From: JAEWWD01 sp964440115
GTDB lineage: Bacteria; Bacillota; Clostridia; Christensenellales; CAG-138
Assembly: GCA_964440115.1 (NCBI GenBank)
Contig: CAYTPV010000008.1
Coordinates: forward strand, 1 to 64,000
Direction of reading: 5' to 3'
Length of the DNA: 64,000 bases
Shown here: positions 1 to 8,405 of the stretch, in pieces
How the letters are laid out: the number at the start of each line of letters is the position of its first letter
Numbering within the stretch: the stretch's first letter is position 1
Program-made: the position numbers and the translations under genes
Notes under the pieces: generated by a model
Databases searched by the model: none
Seen by the model: the letters and a program-made list of their open reading frames with translations, nothing else
Told to the model about the DNA's origin: nothing

Positions 1-34
1 TCGTTTTACAGTTTATCATACTGTCTAACTTTTG

Positions 35-275
35 GGGTGCACTTCACCCCCCGCGTCCCCCAGGGGCATTTAGAAGTTGTATCTCGCCAATAACCAACAT
101 TCGGCGCTCAGCTCCGACTCTCGCTCCCCCAAATGTCAGAAGCAAGATACCCCGCGAGGCGGCGCTCGGCTTTGGCTCACCCCTCCCACGTTTAATAGGG
201 GGGTGGAGGCTCTGCCCCCACAATAGAATAATTATCGTCGGACGCGACGGCCCGCAGGCCTAGTGTCCGGCTTGA
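35..275. repeat. Composite dispersed repeat at left edge (A/B-like)
   Basis: No gene is visible in the first 321 bases. The stretch holds short hairpins with G/C stems (GGGGTG..CACCCC at 35-51 and GGGGGTGGAG..CCCCCAC near 198-220). It also carries the ACGGCCCGCAGGCCTAGTG segment (about 249-267) that recurs in the family A repeats at 42.38 kb and 43.34 kb. It therefore reads as a degenerate or truncated copy of the dispersed repeats found throughout the window. Confidence 0.5.
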
Positions 276-304
276 AACAAAAAGGGGCAGCGTTTAGGCT
301 GCCC
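276..304 (-). terminator. Rho-independent terminator of the small-gene pair
   Basis: Read on the minus strand, a GGGCAGC..GCTGCCC hairpin is followed by CTTTTTGTTT. It lies 18 bases past the stop of the 58-aa gene and closes the two-gene minus-strand transcript. Confidence 0.8.
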
Positions 305-321
305 GTAAATATAGCTGTAGA

Positions 322-498
322 TTACCAGTGCTTCTCGTGCGCGTCGACGACATTGCCGGCGCTTTCGTTGCCGGATTTTGCTTTCCCCTGAATTTCCGGC
401 ACGGGTTTTTGCTCGTTTTTCGGAATATGCAGTTTCTCGTTGCTTTCTGTTCCATGCGGATCGGCCGGATCCGGCCTGCGCATGCCTGCTTTTGCCAT
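322..498 (-). CDS. Small conserved Clostridia protein (CPC_1213-like)
   Basis: A 58-residue, very hydrophilic protein with no membrane segment. Its middle holds PHGTESNEKLHIPKNE and PVPEIQGKAKSG, which resembles the short Clostridia proteins labelled CPC_1213 family; this assignment is from memory and the function is unknown. I chose the second in-frame ATG (498) because AAGGAGG lies six bases before it, while the ATG at 504 overlaps that spacing. It is the second gene of a two-gene minus-strand unit, about 29 bases after the 44-aa gene, and is followed at once by a terminator. The strong ribosome site, terminator and Pro/Glu/Lys-rich composition support a real gene. Confidence 0.7.
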   Translation of the reverse strand: MAKAGMRRPDPADPHGTESNEKLHIPKNEQKPVPEIQGKAKSGNESAGNVVDAHEKHW

Positions 499-527
499 GA
501 CCATCCTCCTTATGCGGGGTATCCCCG

Positions 528-662
528 CTATACGTCGCTGTGTTCGGCGGATTGTTTCTTATCCGTCTTGTTCTGGTTCTGATTTTCCTGCGTCAGGGGA
601 ACCTGTGCCCTTGCTTTTTGTTCGCGGACGAGCTTAGAATCCATCTGGCTGTCCTTTGGCAT
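528..662 (-). CDS. 44-aa hydrophilic small protein
   Basis: A 44-residue frame starts with MPKDSQMDSKLVREQKARAQ and ends KKQSAEHSDV. It is preceded by a near-ideal ribosome site, AAAGGAGGTGA, seven bases or fewer from the ATG. It contains no cysteine and no hydrophobic run, and is rich in Gln, Asn and Lys. It is the first gene of a two-gene minus-strand transcript with the CPC_1213-like gene. I do not recognise the family. Small hydrophilic proteins of this type in spore formers are sometimes sporulation-associated, but nothing here shows that directly. The ribosome site and the terminated operon structure are the main support. Confidence 0.6.
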   Translation of the reverse strand: MPKDSQMDSKLVREQKARAQVPLTQENQNQNKTDKKQSAEHSDV

Positions 663-787
663 CCGCTCACCTCCTTTGTGAGCTTAGTATGGGCGGGAAA
701 GGGGCGTATATTCAGGCGCGCGTATGGTGGTTATTTACAGCAGCACGTGCTACACTGTGCGTATCACGATCCATCAAGAGGCAGCAT

Positions 788-1285
788 ATGCACATTACGC
801 ACGCGGATTTCTGCGATTTACCCTCGATATTGGAGCTTCAATATATTGCGTACCAAAGCGAAGCGGAATTGGTGGGCAGCCAGAATATTCCGCCGCTCAA
901 ACAGACGCTTCACGAGACTCAGGCAGAGTTTGAAACCTGCATATTCCTCAAAGCCATTGATGAAAACGGCGGCATCGTCGGATCTGTCCGCGCGCGATCT
1001 GACGGGGGCACGCTGTACATCGGCAGGCTCATCGTGCGGCCGGATCAGCAGGGCAAGGGCATCGGCACGACGCTTTTGCTTGCGATAGAGCAAGCAAGCC
1101 CGCACGCGAGATACGAACTGTTCACCAGCAGCAAAAGCATAAGGAATATTGCGCTGTATGAACGGCTGGGGTATGTACGGACGCGGGAAGAGGAAGTATC
1201 GCCGGGGCTGACGTTGGTGTATTTAGAAAAAATGGCTAAAACGGAATATTTCCCGTCGGCGGGTTCATGTTCAGACCAGAGATAA
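788..1285 (+). CDS. GNAT family N-acetyltransferase
   Basis: A 165-residue GNAT acetyltransferase that would transfer an acetyl group from acetyl-CoA to an unidentified amine substrate in the cytoplasm. The acetyl-CoA loop motif is plain: LIVRPDQQGKGIGTTLL (around residues 78-94, with Q-x-x-G-x-G). It is followed by the C-terminal IALYERLGY motif typical of the fold. The frame stays open upstream to 656, but that part reads over the minus-strand small-gene promoter region. MHITHADFC at 788 begins the domain, with a weak AGAGG upstream. The last 18 or so residues after LVYLEKM look like an unconserved tail. Confidence 0.85.
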   Translation: MHITHADFCDLPSILELQYIAYQSEAELVGSQNIPPLKQTLHETQAEFETCIFLKAIDENGGIVGSVRARSDGGTLYIGRLIVRPDQQGKGIGTTLLLAIEQASPHARYELFTSSKSIRNIALYERLGYVRTREEEVSPGLTLVYLEKMAKTEYFPSAGSCSDQR

Positions 1286-1348
1286 ACGATACATAATATG
1301 TAAGTATTTGGAACACAAATCTGCCGATATTTCTGCGCGGAGAAGTAT

Positions 1349-2287
1349 ATGGGACTATTTGATAAAATCAAGGAACCGATAATCCTTAAAGAGGATAGCA
1401 GCGCCAGAAGACAGCTCGATCAATTGGAGCAAATTGCGGTTGCCGTCAATGACCCAAAGCTCAAAGCCATGCTGGAAAACGATATTGCAGCTGTTAAGGC
1501 TGGAATATTTGGGGAAGAAACCATACTCTATGAGTTGAAAAACAGCCACATCCCCATGTTTGTGCTGCACGATCTATATTTAGAGCATGGCGGTCTTTCT
1601 GCGCAGATCGATTTTTTAATCGTCACGCGGCGACGAAATTTCGTGGTGGAATGTAAAAACCTCTACGGCGATATCAGTATCAACAGCGCGGGCGATTTTG
1701 TACGCACGGCGTGGAGAAAACAAGAGGGCATATACTCCCCCGTTACGCAGTGTGCAAGGCATTTGGAACTCATAAAACAAATCCGAAGCGACGAACGAAA
1801 CAATGTCCTTACAAAGGCTATGTTCGAGCATTTCTTCTATGAGAAATACCGTTCGGTGGTTGTGCTCGCTAACCCGAAAACCGTGCTCAACGCCAAATAT
1901 GCCCCCAAGGAAGTCAAAAAGCAGGTAATTCGCGCCGACCAGCTGATTGCGTTTATTAAAAAGGTCAACGACGAAAAGGATGCGGAAAACTGCTTCGAAG
2001 CCGATATGGAAAAGCTGGCGCAGTTCTTTTTCAATCTCCACCACGAATGCCCCACAGACTATGTGGAAAAGTACCGCGGGCTAATACAAGCCGCGCAGGA
2101 AGAAGCCGAGGCCGAAAAGGCAAAGCACTTCAAAGCGTACTTAAACGGCACCACAAATTCCCCCGCCTGTCCTGCTTGCGGCGCGCCAATGGTACGGCGC
2201 AAGGCGACGAGGGGAACCAACGCAGGCTGTGAATTTTGGGGATGTTCCAAGTACCCGCAGTGCAGGGGGATTGTGAATATCTATTAA
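1349..2287 (+). CDS. NERD-domain nuclease-like protein with zinc ribbon
   Basis: A 312-residue protein. Residues about 50-170 form a NERD domain, a nuclease-related fold of the PD-(D/E)xK type. The motif pair is visible as QIDFLIV (Asp) followed by VVECKN (Glu-x-Lys). The C-terminal 40 residues form a topoisomerase-I-type zinc ribbon: CPACGAPMVRR, then GCEFWGCSKYPQC. This combination suggests DNA binding and perhaps cleavage or repair, but NERD proteins lack a well-defined role. The ATG at 1349 is preceded by GGAGAAG. It stands alone between the GNAT gene and the ABC-F gene, on the same strand. The defence island begins only 2.8 kb downstream, but base composition here matches the chromosome. 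Confidence 0.85.
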   Translation: MGLFDKIKEPIILKEDSSARRQLDQLEQIAVAVNDPKLKAMLENDIAAVKAGIFGEETILYELKNSHIPMFVLHDLYLEHGGLSAQIDFLIVTRRRNFVVECKNLYGDISINSAGDFVRTAWRKQEGIYSPVTQCARHLELIKQIRSDERNNVLTKAMFEHFFYEKYRSVVVLANPKTVLNAKYAPKEVKKQVIRADQLIAFIKKVNDEKDAENCFEADMEKLAQFFFNLHHECPTDYVEKYRGLIQAAQEEAEAEKAKHFKAYLNGTTNSPACPACGAPMVRRKATRGTNAGCEFWGCSKYPQCRGIVNIY

Positions 2288-2508
2288 GCATTTTCGTTTC
2301 CACAAGCGTGCTACCTTCACCGGTGTTGCCAAACAGGTTCATAAGGATATAATATGAATACGCCGCGTACTGCCGGAAGTCACGTAAATCCGGCAGCGCA
2401 TTTGTATGGGTTTCATTTCGGTATGGAACGAGGCCGATGCAATCGGGCGGACGAAACGGATGATTTCAGGCGGGGTGAGAGTGACGCTGCCTGTGACAGG
2501 GAGAAACC

Positions 2509-4335
2509 ATGCTGTTATCTGCGGAACATATATCCAAGAATTACGGAACACGACAACTGCTAGATGATGTCACCGTGTACCTCAATGAACGGGACCATAT
2601 CGGCATTGTGGGCATCAACGGCACGGGCAAAAGCACCCTTTTAAAGATATTGGCCGGCATAGAGCCGCCCGACGAAGGCAGTATATCTGCCAGTTCCAAT
2701 CTGCGCATCGCCTACCTTTCACAAAACCCTAAGATGAACGACGAGCTGACCGTGATGGAGCAGGTGTTTTCGGAATTTACGCCGCAGTTCCGGGAGATCA
2801 ACGAATACGAAGTCATCGCCATGCTGACACGGCTGGGCATACCGGAATTTGACGCGAAGATAGGCACACTTTCCGGCGGGCAGCGCAAGCGCGTGGCGCT
2901 TTGTGCAACGCTTATTCACCCCGCAGATGTGCTGATACTGGACGAGCCGACCAACCATCTGGACAGCGACATGGCGATCTGGCTGGAACAGCGCCTGAGC
3001 CGCTTTACGGGCGGGCTTATCATGGTCACGCACGACCGCTATTTTCTAGAGCGCGTCGCGACGCGCATCACCGAACTATCCCACAGCAAGCTGTATACGT
3101 ATGAGGCCAATTATTCGAAATATCTGGAGCTGAAATCGCAGCGCGCCGAAATGGACGAAGCGAGCGAGCGCAAGCGGCAGTCCATATTGCGCCGGGAATA
3201 CCAGTGGATTATGCGCGGCGCGAGGGCGCGATCCACCAAGAGCAAAGACCGCATCGAACGGTACGACGCGCTCAAGGATCAAGCAACTCCCGTCACGGAC
3301 GGCGCGGTGCAGATGGCGACGGTCACAAGCCGCCTTGGCAAAAAGCTCATCGAACTGGACGGCATTACGAAAGCCTTCGGCGGCCGCACCGTCATCGACA
3401 ATTTCTCGTACCACATCCAGCGGGACGACCGCATCGGCATCGTGGGCAAAAACGGCGCGGGCAAATCCACGCTGCTCAATATCATCGCGGGGCAGCTGAC
3501 GCCGGATAAAGGCAGGGTGGATGTCGGCTCCACCGTCCGCATAGGCTATTTTTCGCAGGAGGGGCGGGAGCTTGATTTAAGCCTCCGGGTACACGATTTT
3601 ATCAAGTCCATCGCGAGTGAAACCAAGACGGCGGAAGGTACGTTTTCGGCGTCTCAAATGCTGGAGCGGTTTTTGTTCACGTCTGATCTGCAGTTTACCA
3701 CCATCTCTAGGCTCAGCGGCGGGGAAAGGCGGCGGCTGTATCTTTTGAGCATCCTCATCGCCGCGCCCAATATTCTGCTGCTCGACGAACCGACCAACGA
3801 CTTGGATATCGAGACGCTGACCATACTGGAGGACTATCTCGAATCGTTCCCCGGGGCCGTCATCGCCGTATCGCATGACCGGTATTTCTTAGATAAAGTC
3901 GCATCCTCCATATTCGAGGTGAACGGGGAAGGCAAAATATCCATCTATACGGGCAATTACAGCGAATACGCGGAAATCCGGGCGACGCAGCCCGCAGAGG
4001 CAAAGAAAGAGGCGACCGCCTCATCCGCGCCAACATCATCTGCGGCCGCATCCCCCAAGGCGGATACCCCGCAAAGGCAAAAGAAGCTGAAGTTTACGTT
4101 TAAAGAACAGCAGGAGTTTGAAACCATCGACGCCGATATCGAAGCCATAGAAGCCAATATTGCCGCGTGCTCGAATGCGATCACACAAGTCGCCAGCGAT
4201 TATGTGCGCCTGCAGGAATTGACGGCGAAGCTGGAACTTTTAAAAGCCGAGCTGGAACAGAAAACGGAGCGGTGGGTGTACCTGAACGAGCTGGCGGAAA
4301 AAATAGAAGCGCAGATGACGGAAGCGCAGAAATAG
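2509..4335 (+). CDS. uup: ABC-F ATPase, Uup subfamily
   Basis: A 608-residue soluble protein with two ABC ATPase domains and no membrane segments, as in the ribosome-acting ABC-F family. Domain 1 has Walker A GINGTGKST (about 35-43), signature LSGGQRKR and Walker B LILDEPTNHLD. Domain 2 has GKNGAGKST (about 312), LSGGERRR and LLLDEPTNDLD. The inter-domain linker carries RGARARSTKSKDR, typical of the family. After an Ala/Thr/Ser/Pro linker, the last 80 residues form a coiled coil of the Uup C-terminal type (EFETIDADIEAIEANI). Uup acts on ribosomes and in genome stability; resistance-type ABC-F proteins usually lack this tail. The 220-base upstream gap has a CTGCCGGA..TCCGGCAG hairpin (2371-2396) but no clear attenuator. 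Confidence 0.9.
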   Translation: MLLSAEHISKNYGTRQLLDDVTVYLNERDHIGIVGINGTGKSTLLKILAGIEPPDEGSISASSNLRIAYLSQNPKMNDELTVMEQVFSEFTPQFREINEYEVIAMLTRLGIPEFDAKIGTLSGGQRKRVALCATLIHPADVLILDEPTNHLDSDMAIWLEQRLSRFTGGLIMVTHDRYFLERVATRITELSHSKLYTYEANYSKYLELKSQRAEMDEASERKRQSILRREYQWIMRGARARSTKSKDRIERYDALKDQATPVTDGAVQMATVTSRLGKKLIELDGITKAFGGRTVIDNFSYHIQRDDRIGIVGKNGAGKSTLLNIIAGQLTPDKGRVDVGSTVRIGYFSQEGRELDLSLRVHDFIKSIASETKTAEGTFSASQMLERFLFTSDLQFTTISRLSGGERRRLYLLSILIAAPNILLLDEPTNDLDIETLTILEDYLESFPGAVIAVSHDRYFLDKVASSIFEVNGEGKISIYTGNYSEYAEIRATQPAEAKKEATASSAPTSSAAASPKADTPQRQKKLKFTFKEQQEFETIDADIEAIEANIAACSNAITQVASDYVRLQELTAKLELLKAELEQKTERWVYLNELAEKIEAQMTEAQK

Positions 4336-4381
4336 GGCGCGCAAAATATCCTAAGTTTTGTTCCCCGCAGGAGAAATCCAC

Positions 4382-4813
4382 ATGAAAATACTCATCGACG
4401 CGGACGGCTGCCCCGTGGTAGATAGAGCCGTGCGCATAGCCAAAGCGCACAACACCGAATGCCTGATACTGTGCGATACGTCCCACTATTTTGAAAAGGA
4501 CGGAGCACAGACGCTTGTGTTCTCCAAGGGTGCGGACAGCGTGGATTTTGCGCTGGTCAACCGCGTTGCGCCGGGGGATATCGTGATTACGCAGGATTAC
4601 GGGCTGGCCGCCATGTGTTTGGCGAAGCGCGCCATTATACTCAACCAGAACGGCATGCAATACACCGAGGACAACATAGACGCGCTGCTGCTTGCCCGCC
4701 ACACGGCGCGCAAAATCCGCAACGCGGGCGGCAGGCTCAAGGGACCGCATAAGCGAACCGCCGAGCAGGATCAGCAGTTTGAGGCGGCGTTGTTGGGGTT
4801 GTTGGGGGAGTAA
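4382..4813 (+). CDS. UPF0178 (YaiI/YqxD, DUF188) protein
   Basis: A 143-residue protein of the YaiI/YqxD family, with hallmark segments MKILIDADGCPVV, GADSVDFALVN, GDIVITQDYGLA and GPHKRT near the C-terminus. The fold resembles PIN-like nucleases, with conserved acidic residues (Asp6, Asp8 and the TQDYG Asp), but its biochemical role is unknown. I chose the ATG at 4382 over the upstream in-frame ATG because CAGGAG precedes it and the family starts at this residue. It follows uup by 46 bases, probably in one transcript, and ends at a GC-rich terminator. Confidence 0.9.
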   Translation: MKILIDADGCPVVDRAVRIAKAHNTECLILCDTSHYFEKDGAQTLVFSKGADSVDFALVNRVAPGDIVITQDYGLAAMCLAKRAIILNQNGMQYTEDNIDALLLARHTARKIRNAGGRLKGPHKRTAEQDQQFEAALLGLLGE

Positions 4814-4833
4814 GGAAAGGGAATAGAGGAGTG

Positions 4834-4862
4834 AGGCGCGCCTGAATAGAGGCGCGCTTGTT
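4834..4862 (+). terminator. Terminator after the UPF0178 gene
   Basis: A GCGCGCCT..AGGCGCGC hairpin followed by TTGTTTG lies 20 bases past the stop codon. It marks the left boundary of the native operon before the AT-rich island. Confidence 0.65.
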
Positions 4863-4984
4863 TGAGCGGAGTGGTTTATTTGTTTGACGGACTTCGGCAT
4901 TCGTTTGGATAGCATGGGCGGGATTAAGCCGAATTATCGCTGGAGAGGTAGGAAACAGGACAAGGTTAAAATAATATGTGATTA

Positions 4985-5018
4985 TTGTAAAATAACGGTA
5001 TATATACTATTATATATA
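4985..5018 (+). promoter_or_regulatory. Putative promoter with AT dyad ahead of the dCTP deaminase
   Basis: TTGTAA (4985-4990), a 17-base spacer and TATTAT (5008-5013) form a plausible vegetative promoter. A TATATATA-ctat-TATATATA dyad overlaps the -10 element and could be an operator. The 5' leader to the ATG at 5059 would be about 40 bases, too short for a large upstream antitoxin RNA such as AvcI. Confidence 0.45.
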
Positions 5019-5058
5019 GTGTAAAATGTTGTTAATTATTGCATGGGGAGCTGTAATT

Positions 5059-6828
5059 ATGCCTATTGTTGAAAATCGGTTAGAGCGTGCAGCAGTTGAG
5101 AAGTTGTTTGCAGAAAGAAAGGACTTTATTGTAATCGGTCTTACCGGAAGGACAGGCAGCGGCTGCACGACAGTAGCAAATCTTCTAACTAAGAGTTTTA
5201 AAGAATTACAACCTCCATGCCCAACGAAGCATGGTGATTTTAATGAGCGTCAATATGAAATCGCATACGACTATTCAAAGCCTACGTGGACTCCATTTAT
5301 GCTCATTGAAATGAAACATATTATTTTTACTTTTATTGTTGAAAATGATCTGGATTCATTTATGGCCTTTATCCAAAGCACTACCGGTGAGACGGTTGAC
5401 TTAAACAATCTTCGTTTAGAATACGCAGAGCTACATAAGACACGTTTGTATTATAAGGAATTCGTCAGAAATCTCACTTCAAAAGGTGAAAACGTACCTG
5501 GCGATGATGCAATTTATAAGTATTACTTCACCGATATACCTAAATTCTACGAAAAATTTCAAAGTGCTATTCCTCCGAATTGTTATACAAAACTACTTCA
5601 AAGAGTCGGAGATAATATTAGAGCCTCCGGAAAAGCCTTTTGTAATGATATTTCGCCTGATAATATTCTGAATCTGGCACAAAGAGTGAACATGCTCATA
5701 AAAATCTTAAGGCGTAGAAATTTGAATACAAGAAAAAAAGTTTTAGTTGTAATTGATGCCCTGAGAAATCCATTTGAAGCGACTTTCTTTAAAGATAGAT
5801 ATTCTGCATTTTACTTGTTTTCTATTAATACTACTGATGAGGAACGAAGAAATCGCCTTGCAAATAAAGGTTTGAAATATGCAGATATTAAAGCCTTGGA
5901 TAAAAAGGAATATCCCTCTAGAAATAATACAATAGAAGATTTTTATCAAATCAATATTGAAAAAACAATAGAAATTGCTGATGTTCATATTGACAATCGC
6001 AATGAGTCAACGGGGGACTTTTCATTTACGAAACAGCAATTAGTTAGATATGTTAGTTTGATAATGCATCCTGGCTTAGTATCACCTACCCCAATTGAAC
6101 GCTGTATGCAGATTGCATACGATGCGAAGCTAAATTCAGGGTGCCTTTCGCGTCAGGTAGGCGCTGTAATTTCAGATGCTGAGTATAATACAATAGCCGT
6201 AGGCTGGAACTGCACTCCCTCAAACCAAATTCCATGTAATATGAGATCACTATTTTCTCTAATAAGAGAAGACTTAGATGATAAGTGTAGTATGAGCGAA
6301 TTTGAACGAACCAATGTAAAGTATAAAAGGTTCCTGAAAAGGAAAACAGCTAATATTCATTTTGATAATTTAGGTGGAAGGATTTGCTCATATTGTTTTA
6401 AAGATGCGTATAATGCTTTCAAAGCGCAAAAAAACCAAGTGTATACTCGTTCGATTCATGCCGAGGAAATGGCATTTTTACATGCAGCTAAAATAGGTAG
6501 TGCTTCCGTACGCGGGGGATATTTGTTTACAACTGCTAGCCCTTGTGAGCTGTGTTCTAAAAAAGCATGTCATACAGGGATATCTAAGATTTATTACATT
6601 GATCAGTACCCCGGCATATCGTATGAGCACATAATAAATTGTGGTAATAATGTTCCTGAGATGTTGTTATTTCATGGTGCAATTGGACGAGCATATATAC
6701 AACTTTATACACAAATACTGCCATATAAAGACGAATTATATATGTTACTAAATTTAACTTTTAAGGCCAAAAAACACAATATTCAAATCCGTACAATGAA
6801 CAATAAATGCAAATTGAAGAGAACATAA
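5059..6828 (+). CDS. AvcD-like anti-phage dCTP/dCMP deaminase
   Basis: A 589-residue two-domain protein. The N-terminus is a P-loop kinase-like domain with GLTGRTGSGCTT (about 27-38). The C-terminal third is a zinc-dependent deoxycytidylate deaminase domain, with IHAEEMAFLHAA (His-Ala-Glu near residue 467) and PCELCSKKAC (two zinc cysteines near 495). This layout and length match the AvcD/dCTP-deaminase phage-defence family, which depletes dC nucleotides on infection. I chose the ATG at 5059 because GGGGAG lies eight bases ahead; an ATG at 5026 has no ribosome site. Base use is strikingly AT-rich (16 G/C in the 60 bases 5701-5760), unlike the GC-rich neighbours, which points to horizontal transfer. 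A housekeeping dCMP deaminase would be about 150 residues. Confidence 0.85.
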   Translation: MPIVENRLERAAVEKLFAERKDFIVIGLTGRTGSGCTTVANLLTKSFKELQPPCPTKHGDFNERQYEIAYDYSKPTWTPFMLIEMKHIIFTFIVENDLDSFMAFIQSTTGETVDLNNLRLEYAELHKTRLYYKEFVRNLTSKGENVPGDDAIYKYYFTDIPKFYEKFQSAIPPNCYTKLLQRVGDNIRASGKAFCNDISPDNILNLAQRVNMLIKILRRRNLNTRKKVLVVIDALRNPFEATFFKDRYSAFYLFSINTTDEERRNRLANKGLKYADIKALDKKEYPSRNNTIEDFYQINIEKTIEIADVHIDNRNESTGDFSFTKQQLVRYVSLIMHPGLVSPTPIERCMQIAYDAKLNSGCLSRQVGAVISDAEYNTIAVGWNCTPSNQIPCNMRSLFSLIREDLDDKCSMSEFERTNVKYKRFLKRKTANIHFDNLGGRICSYCFKDAYNAFKAQKNQVYTRSIHAEEMAFLHAAKIGSASVRGGYLFTTASPCELCSKKACHTGISKIYYIDQYPGISYEHIINCGNNVPEMLLFHGAIGRAYIQLYTQILPYKDELYMLLNLTFKAKKHNIQIRTMNNKCKLKRT

Positions 6829-6996
6829 AGTGCAAATTCTACCTAACGTTAGACCATTGAGCAACAAACGTTTGGTCTTTATATGCACTTCACTTTTATT
6901 TCCCCCACACTCCACCTCCACAAAACATCTACTCGCGCGAGACTTCCTCGCGGAACATTACTCCATATCCACGAAGATCAAAGGAGTAAAAGCACT

Positions 6997-7701
6997 ATGA
7001 ATGAAGTTGAAAACTATAAATCAGAGATTTGCTCATTGTTTTCTGATTGGAAATCACGTCCCCACCATTATAATCAGGTTTTTAATTATGATGGAATTAT
7101 CGATCCGAAAACTTGGTTTCATTTGAAAGAGCAGAATAAACCCAGAATTTTATTTGTATTAAAAGAGGCCTATCATACGAGTGATTTTCAAGGGACAGAA
7201 TATGATCTGGCCGATGACTTGCGAACGAATGGGCCATGGGGCAGTGTATGGTTGCGGGTCGCAGAATGGGCATATGGGCTAATGTTCACTACTACGGAAA
7301 AACTTCAGCGTTATAAGGAACTTAGTTCGGATGAGGCAAACAACTGTCTACGACAGATTGCTATCTTAAACCTTAAGAAGAGTAATGGAAAGTCTTCCAG
7401 TCAGATGGATGATATCGGAAACTACGCGAAACACGATGCAGACTTGATACAACGAGAGATTGAACTGATATCACCCAACGTTATAGTTTGTGGCTATACT
7501 TTTGAGGCTTTGAATTCGGTCCTGAATTCTCCTTTTAACAAATCAAAAGCCTATTGTGATAATTGGTATTATCGAGACACTCGTGGCCGGATATTTCTTG
7601 ATTATTATCACCCTGCGAATCATTATCCTGCGTTAATGAATTACTATGGTCTTACTGCGATATACCAACAGGCGTTGCTTAATTCTGCTATGAAAGACTA
7701 G
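6997..7701 (+). CDS. UDG-superfamily-fold protein in defence island
   Basis: A 234-residue protein with a uracil-DNA-glycosylase-like motif order. RILFVLKEAYHTSDF (about 49-63) sits where the water-activating GE-x-PG loop lies. AILNLKKSNG and EIELISPNVIVCGY (about 155-168) match the typical E-x-x-x-x-P-x-V-I-x-x-G strand. LDYYHPANHYPA near the C-terminus matches the His-Pro-Ser loop. The catalytic loop is not canonical, so activity on uracil is uncertain. The start at 6997 follows AAAGGAG; the open frame upstream to 6883 is low-complexity leader. The gene is AT-rich, lies 168 bases after the dCTP deaminase and 9 bases before the 77-aa gene, so it belongs to the same island. Confidence 0.6.
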   Translation: MNEVENYKSEICSLFSDWKSRPHHYNQVFNYDGIIDPKTWFHLKEQNKPRILFVLKEAYHTSDFQGTEYDLADDLRTNGPWGSVWLRVAEWAYGLMFTTTEKLQRYKELSSDEANNCLRQIAILNLKKSNGKSSSQMDDIGNYAKHDADLIQREIELISPNVIVCGYTFEALNSVLNSPFNKSKAYCDNWYYRDTRGRIFLDYYHPANHYPALMNYYGLTAIYQQALLNSAMKD

Positions 7702-7710
7702 GGGGTCATT

Positions 7711-7944
7711 ATGACGATTTGGGAATTAGGGAACACATTGAAAGAAATGTACGAAGGTAATAACGGTGATAAAACGGCTATGATACATCTTTTTGCAATC
7801 AAGTATGCAAATGAAATTAGGAATAATGGTTATACTCCCGCAGAAATACTAAAGGTTGCACAAATGCCAGAATCCTATTTTGCCGAAATAAACAAAGGTA
7901 TTAAGTTAGCTAAATATGTTGATGTAAAAGAAAGATATCGCTAA
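7711..7944 (+). CDS. 77-aa helical protein, HTH-like
   Basis: A 77-residue, mainly helical protein. The segment GYTPAEILKVAQMPESYFAEINKGIKLAKYV resembles a helix-turn-helix with a possible recognition helix around SYFAEINKG. I recall similar small HTH-like proteins beside restriction or other defence genes, but cannot confirm that. It starts 9 bases after the UDG-fold gene with GGGGG upstream, so the two are almost certainly co-transcribed and it may regulate or assist the module. The sequence is AT-rich like the rest of the island. Confidence 0.65.
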   Translation: MTIWELGNTLKEMYEGNNGDKTAMIHLFAIKYANEIRNNGYTPAEILKVAQMPESYFAEINKGIKLAKYVDVKERYR

Positions 7945-7980
7945 AATCCAATTTTTTAATAAGTTTGATGCGAGGGTAAA

Positions 7981-8349
7981 ATGATCAATAGTTTTTCGTG
8001 TACAAATCTTTTTTCGAAAAATGTTGCTCGGTTGATCGCTTTTTACCATGAAAAACTGGGGATACCGATTAGAAACGTTATTGTTGACGACTCTGATGGC
8101 GTTCATCTGGGGTTTCTTGAAAACGCCCCGACAATATGTATCTGGGATGCAACTAAATGGGGAGTGCCTGCTAATGGACCGGCATCCTTCGTTTTTATAT
8201 GCGATCATCTGGATGCAACCTGTGAAGAGCTGAAGAATAAAGGGCTCGTTTTTGATCCGCCTGTGAAATTCGAGTGGGGTACCTATGAGCTGAGGCTGAA
8301 AGATCCGGATGGCAATGAAGTCGTTGTTGTAGAATATCAGGGGCAATAG
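7981..8349 (+). CDS. VOC (glyoxalase/bleomycin-resistance) family protein
   Basis: A 122-residue single-module vicinal oxygen chelate protein. The N-terminal strand and helix (TNLFSKNVARLIAFYHEKLG) and the closing strand (LRLKDPDGNEVVVVEY) are the usual VOC signature. Metal ligands are not obvious beyond the C-terminal Glu, so it could be an enzyme or a ligand-binding protein. The substrate is unknown. It starts 36 bases after the 77-aa gene with GAGGG upstream, on the same strand. It is less AT-rich than the deaminase, so it may mark the right edge of the island or be part of the host chromosome. Confidence 0.85.
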   Translation: MINSFSCTNLFSKNVARLIAFYHEKLGIPIRNVIVDDSDGVHLGFLENAPTICIWDATKWGVPANGPASFVFICDHLDATCEELKNKGLVFDPPVKFEWGTYELRLKDPDGNEVVVVEYQGQ

Positions 8350-8405
8350 GCAGCCATTTTTAAGAGCAGCGGCTGATACGCGCTGCGAATGATGTTTGGG
8401 CAATG

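Noticed and set aside
2354..2563. Short open frame ahead of uup as a resistance-type leader peptide
   Set aside because: It overlaps the uup start, lacks a ribosome site and has no attenuator. Uup-type ABC-F proteins are not usually drug-induced.
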